Shown here: in pieces, positions 6,097 to 8,165 of the stretch | How positions within the stretch are numbered: position 1 is the first letter of the stretch | How the letters are laid out: the number at the start of each line of letters is the position of its first letter | NCBI GenBank assembly: GCA_002377605.1 | Contig: DFQD01000152.1 | Coordinates: 23,202 to 31,366 of the forward strand | DNA length: 8,165 nucleotides | Direction of reading: 5' to 3' | From: Gammaproteobacteria bacterium UBA3498 | GTDB taxonomy: Bacteria > Pseudomonadota > Gammaproteobacteria > Pseudomonadales > Pseudohongiellaceae | Position numbers and translations under genes: made by a program | The notes under the pieces: model-generated | The model's input: the letters and a program-made list of their open reading frames with translations, nothing else | Told to the model about the DNA's origin: nothing | Database searches by the model: none

Positions 6097-6744
6097 TCAA
6101 TTGACTTTTGGATTTAAAGACCAATTCAATCCTACGAAGCGCAACCGAATATCGTTCTGTGGACGGGTAACTTCAACACGACGAGGAAGTGTTAGTTCAC
6201 CGTATTGGCGCGGATCGATATAGCGGATTGTCCATCCCTCCTGAATCATTGAAGATAACTGGTTAAGTTCATTGAATGTCATATCTGCATTAGAACCGGG
6301 AGCTGGCAGGCCGCGGATCCAATATTCTAGGTAAGAAACCGGTAATTCGTAACCCAGTTGTTGCAAGATTATATCTTCCGGAGTGTTTGCTTGAAATAAT
6401 TCGCCGTCATGTTCCATGGTGACAGAACCTGGTTCGCCAATAATTCGGGTGTTACCAGTGTTAAAAGTTCCCCATAAACGAATGTTGTATTTCTCCTCCA
6501 ACTGCTGCCACTGAATTCGCGGAGTATTATTTTCATCGTTGTATCTGACATTTACCCGTCCTCGTAACTGCCACGCACCTAGTTTTTCCAGTAATTCTCT
6601 TTGTTGGTCCCATACAACATTTTCCACCGCCCGAGGAGCTACGGTGCTGCATGCATATAGAAATATCACCAAACCGATCCCGACGGCGAGATTTCTTGTG
6701 TGCTTTACAGACATCCTCATAAAAGGAAGAAAGAATGAGATCAT
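6097..6744 (-). CDS. lolB: Outer-membrane lipoprotein LolB (lipoprotein insertion factor)
   Basis: Accepts lipoproteins from periplasmic carrier LolA and places them in the outer membrane. A lipobox LYAC puts the acylated Cys at residue 32, with Ser next to it, which fits outer-membrane sorting. The mature part (184 aa) is close to E. coli LolB. Family features include LRGRVNVRY (60-68), IRLWGTF (88-94), EPGSV (104-108), YWIRGLPAPG (141-150), GWTIRY (170-175), LPRRVEV (186-192) and IRLRF (199-203). The ATG at 6744 overlaps the upstream TGA (ATGA), suggesting coupled translation. ATGs at 6720 and 6714 would give a more usual signal peptide (Cys at 24 or 22), but neither has a well-spaced Shine-Dalgarno site, so the start is uncertain. 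In the protruding loop, Thr96 sits where E. coli has Leu68, the residue tied to membrane insertion. Confidence 0.9.
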   Translation of the reverse strand: MISFFLPFMRMSVKHTRNLAVGIGLVIFLYACSTVAPRAVENVVWDQQRELLEKLGAWQLRGRVNVRYNDENNTPRIQWQQLEEKYNIRLWGTFNTGNTRIIGEPGSVTMEHDGELFQANTPEDIILQQLGYELPVSYLEYWIRGLPAPGSNADMTFNELNQLSSMIQEGWTIRYIDPRQYGELTLPRRVEVTRPQNDIRLRFVGLNWSLNPKVN

Positions 6745-8165
6745 TCGTAAGGGCGGAATCTTTCTATGACGTCTTTAATAAGTTCACTATCTGGTTGCTG
6801 TTGCAGGGCATCTTCCCACACTTGAATTGCTTCGTCTCTGCGATCCATCATCCAGAGCACTTCACCGACATGGGAGGCCACTTCATGGTCTGGGAAAACA
6901 GCAAATGCGCGGCGTAAATTCTCTAGAGCTTCTTCATAAAGTCCCATTTTGTATTGTGCCCAACCTAGAGTATCGATGATAGCGGGATCATCGGGGGAGA
7001 TAGCAATAGCTCTCTCGGCGAGATCCAATGCTTCTTCGTAGCGGTTGGTTTGGTCGGCAAGCATATAACCAAGATGATTCAATGCGCGGGAATCGTCAGG
7101 TTGCATGCGGATTATTTGTCGAAGGTCTTCTTCTGATCCTGCCTGATCGCCCTGAGAATCATAATACAGAACTCTAGCAAACAGCAGTTCCGATTCATTG
7201 GGAAATCGATTTAGCGCTGTATCTATTAAATCTTTTGCTTCTGTGATGTAGTTCGCCTGAATCAATAAACTCGACTCGATAGTGGTGAATAGAATTTCTA
7301 AACGTCGCTGACCGCTAGATTGCCTTACTAACCAGGCATGGGCATCTTCTAATTCACCTAATGCGATCGAATGGCGTGTTGCCTGTTGTTGGGCCGCGAG
7401 AAAGTTATTGGTTCCAATTCTTACTTCACGATAATGTCCGATTGATTTTTCCAAATTTTCTCGTTGCTCATAGATATATCCAAGATAATACTGTGATTCA
7501 TCGAATCGATGATCTACAGTAATCAATTTTTCGAGATTAACAATCGCAGAATCGAAGTTTTCCAATTCCATGTCGAGTAGAGCAACGGAATAAAGCGTTT
7601 CCCAATCTTCTGGGTATTGTTCGACGATTATTTCAAATTGTTTCTGGGCTTCTTCAAAACGGTCATCTTGAATTAAAAGGCGGGCGTAGCTAAGACGGAG
7701 AGATTTATCATCTGCAAATTCCTGCACTCCATCGCGCAACACTCGGATTGCGCCATCAGAGTCATTCATGTTTTGCAGAATCTGCCCATGAAGTAACACC
7801 ATTGAGGTTGTTAATTCGATGTTCTGTAGCACTAATTGCATTTCATATAACGCCTCGTCGAATTGACGATTCTGGGCTAACAGTTGTACTAGGGTCAGAT
7901 GAATGGTTTCTTGTTCTGGAAATTCGCGAGTCAGTTGCCTGAGATTTTCGATTAGGGTTTGTCGATCCCTTGGTTCGAGTCGGCCAGTGCGAGCAGCTAA
8001 TGCTGTAAAATCCATTTCTCCGCCCAGATCTATCACGCGAGCCATATGGGACAGCGCCTGGTTGTAGTTTCCGTTTTCCAGAAATTGAAAGGCGAGTGAT
8101 AAATGAGGTTGGGGATTGTCCGGTTCGATCTCTGCCCAGAGTAATCCCAGTTGCATCAGCGCATT
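6741..8165 (-). CDS. Tetratricopeptide-repeat protein upstream of lolB (N-terminus outside window)
   Basis: The frame is open to the right edge: codons for Asn-Ala-Leu precede the Met at 8156, so that Met is internal and the true start is missing. About 474 residues are visible. They are built almost wholly of helical TPR-like units. Counted from that Met, the clearest are near 17-45, 84-111, 118-148, 152-182, 186-216, 219-247, 289-319, 322-353, 357-388, 392-422 and 426-455. The best-conserved block is LNHLGYMLADQTNRYEEALDLA with DTLGWAQYKMGLYEEAL. This block and the position next to lolB match the P. aeruginosa PA4667-type family, which I recall at roughly 590 aa. It is likely a scaffold in the envelope; a signal peptide, if present, is off the window. 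The molecular role is not established. The stop overlaps the lolB start by ATGA. Confidence 0.9.
   Translation of the reverse strand, partial: NALMQLGLLWAEIEPDNPQPHLSLAFQFLENGNYNQALSHMARVIDLGGEMDFTALAARTGRLEPRDRQTLIENLRQLTREFPEQETIHLTLVQLLAQNRQFDEALYEMQLVLQNIELTTSMVLLHGQILQNMNDSDGAIRVLRDGVQEFADDKSLRLSYARLLIQDDRFEEAQKQFEIIVEQYPEDWETLYSVALLDMELENFDSAIVNLEKLITVDHRFDESQYYLGYIYEQRENLEKSIGHYREVRIGTNNFLAAQQQATRHSIALGELEDAHAWLVRQSSGQRRLEILFTTIESSLLIQANYITEAKDLIDTALNRFPNESELLFARVLYYDSQGDQAGSEEDLRQIIRMQPDDSRALNHLGYMLADQTNRYEEALDLAERAIAISPDDPAIIDTLGWAQYKMGLYEEALENLRRAFAVFPDHEVASHVGEVLWMMDRRDEAIQVWEDALQQQPDSELIKDVIERFRPYE

Noticed and set aside
1..8165. Search for mobile elements, CRISPR arrays, defence or secretion genes, and frameshifted genes
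   Set aside because: All long frames are intact housekeeping-type genes on one strand with short gaps; no transposase, integrase, repeat array or broken gene was seen.

Overview
The window suggests a gammaproteobacterium, probably a Pseudomonadales/Cellvibrionales-like marine lineage. The evidence is gene order and protein character. From the right edge leftwards, all on the minus strand, it carries a TPR protein, lolB, ispE, tRNA-Gln(TTG), prs, rplY, pth, ychF and finally the start of an elongator-Met-like tRNA. This is the arrangement I recall from Pseudomonas aeruginosa around PA4667-PA4673 (hemA lies further upstream there). Base composition looks moderate by eye and was not counted.

Layout in transcription order. 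Unit 1 runs from the right edge to about 5250: a TPR-repeat protein cut by the window edge, then lolB (ATGA overlap), then ispE (10-nt gap). Lipoprotein insertion into the outer membrane and isoprenoid precursor synthesis are thus tied together by tight, Shine-Dalgarno-poor junctions. Unit 2 is tRNA-Gln followed by prs. A good sigma70-like promoter sits in the 3' end of ispE, and a rho-independent terminator follows prs at 4076-4110. Unit 3 is rplY (L25/Ctc), pth, ychF and an exported M20 metallopeptidase. The gaps are 30, 22 and about 12 nt, and each gene except M20 has a role at or near the ribosome. After the peptidase stop codon there is a TTGACA-type promoter, a roughly 100-nt leader region with an imperfect inverted repeat, and the first 21 nt of a tRNA that leaves the window.

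Coding density is very high and every sizeable plus-strand reading frame is a shadow of a minus-strand gene. I see no mobile elements, CRISPR arrays, toxin-antitoxin or defence genes. This is a conserved housekeeping block, and I do not see a new multi-gene system.

The points most worth a second look are: the M20 peptidase inserted at the end of a conserved translation operon; a Thr in LolB where the functionally important loop leucine is expected; a His in place of the usual Tyr beside the catalytic His of Pth; and the regulatory layout around the two tRNA genes.
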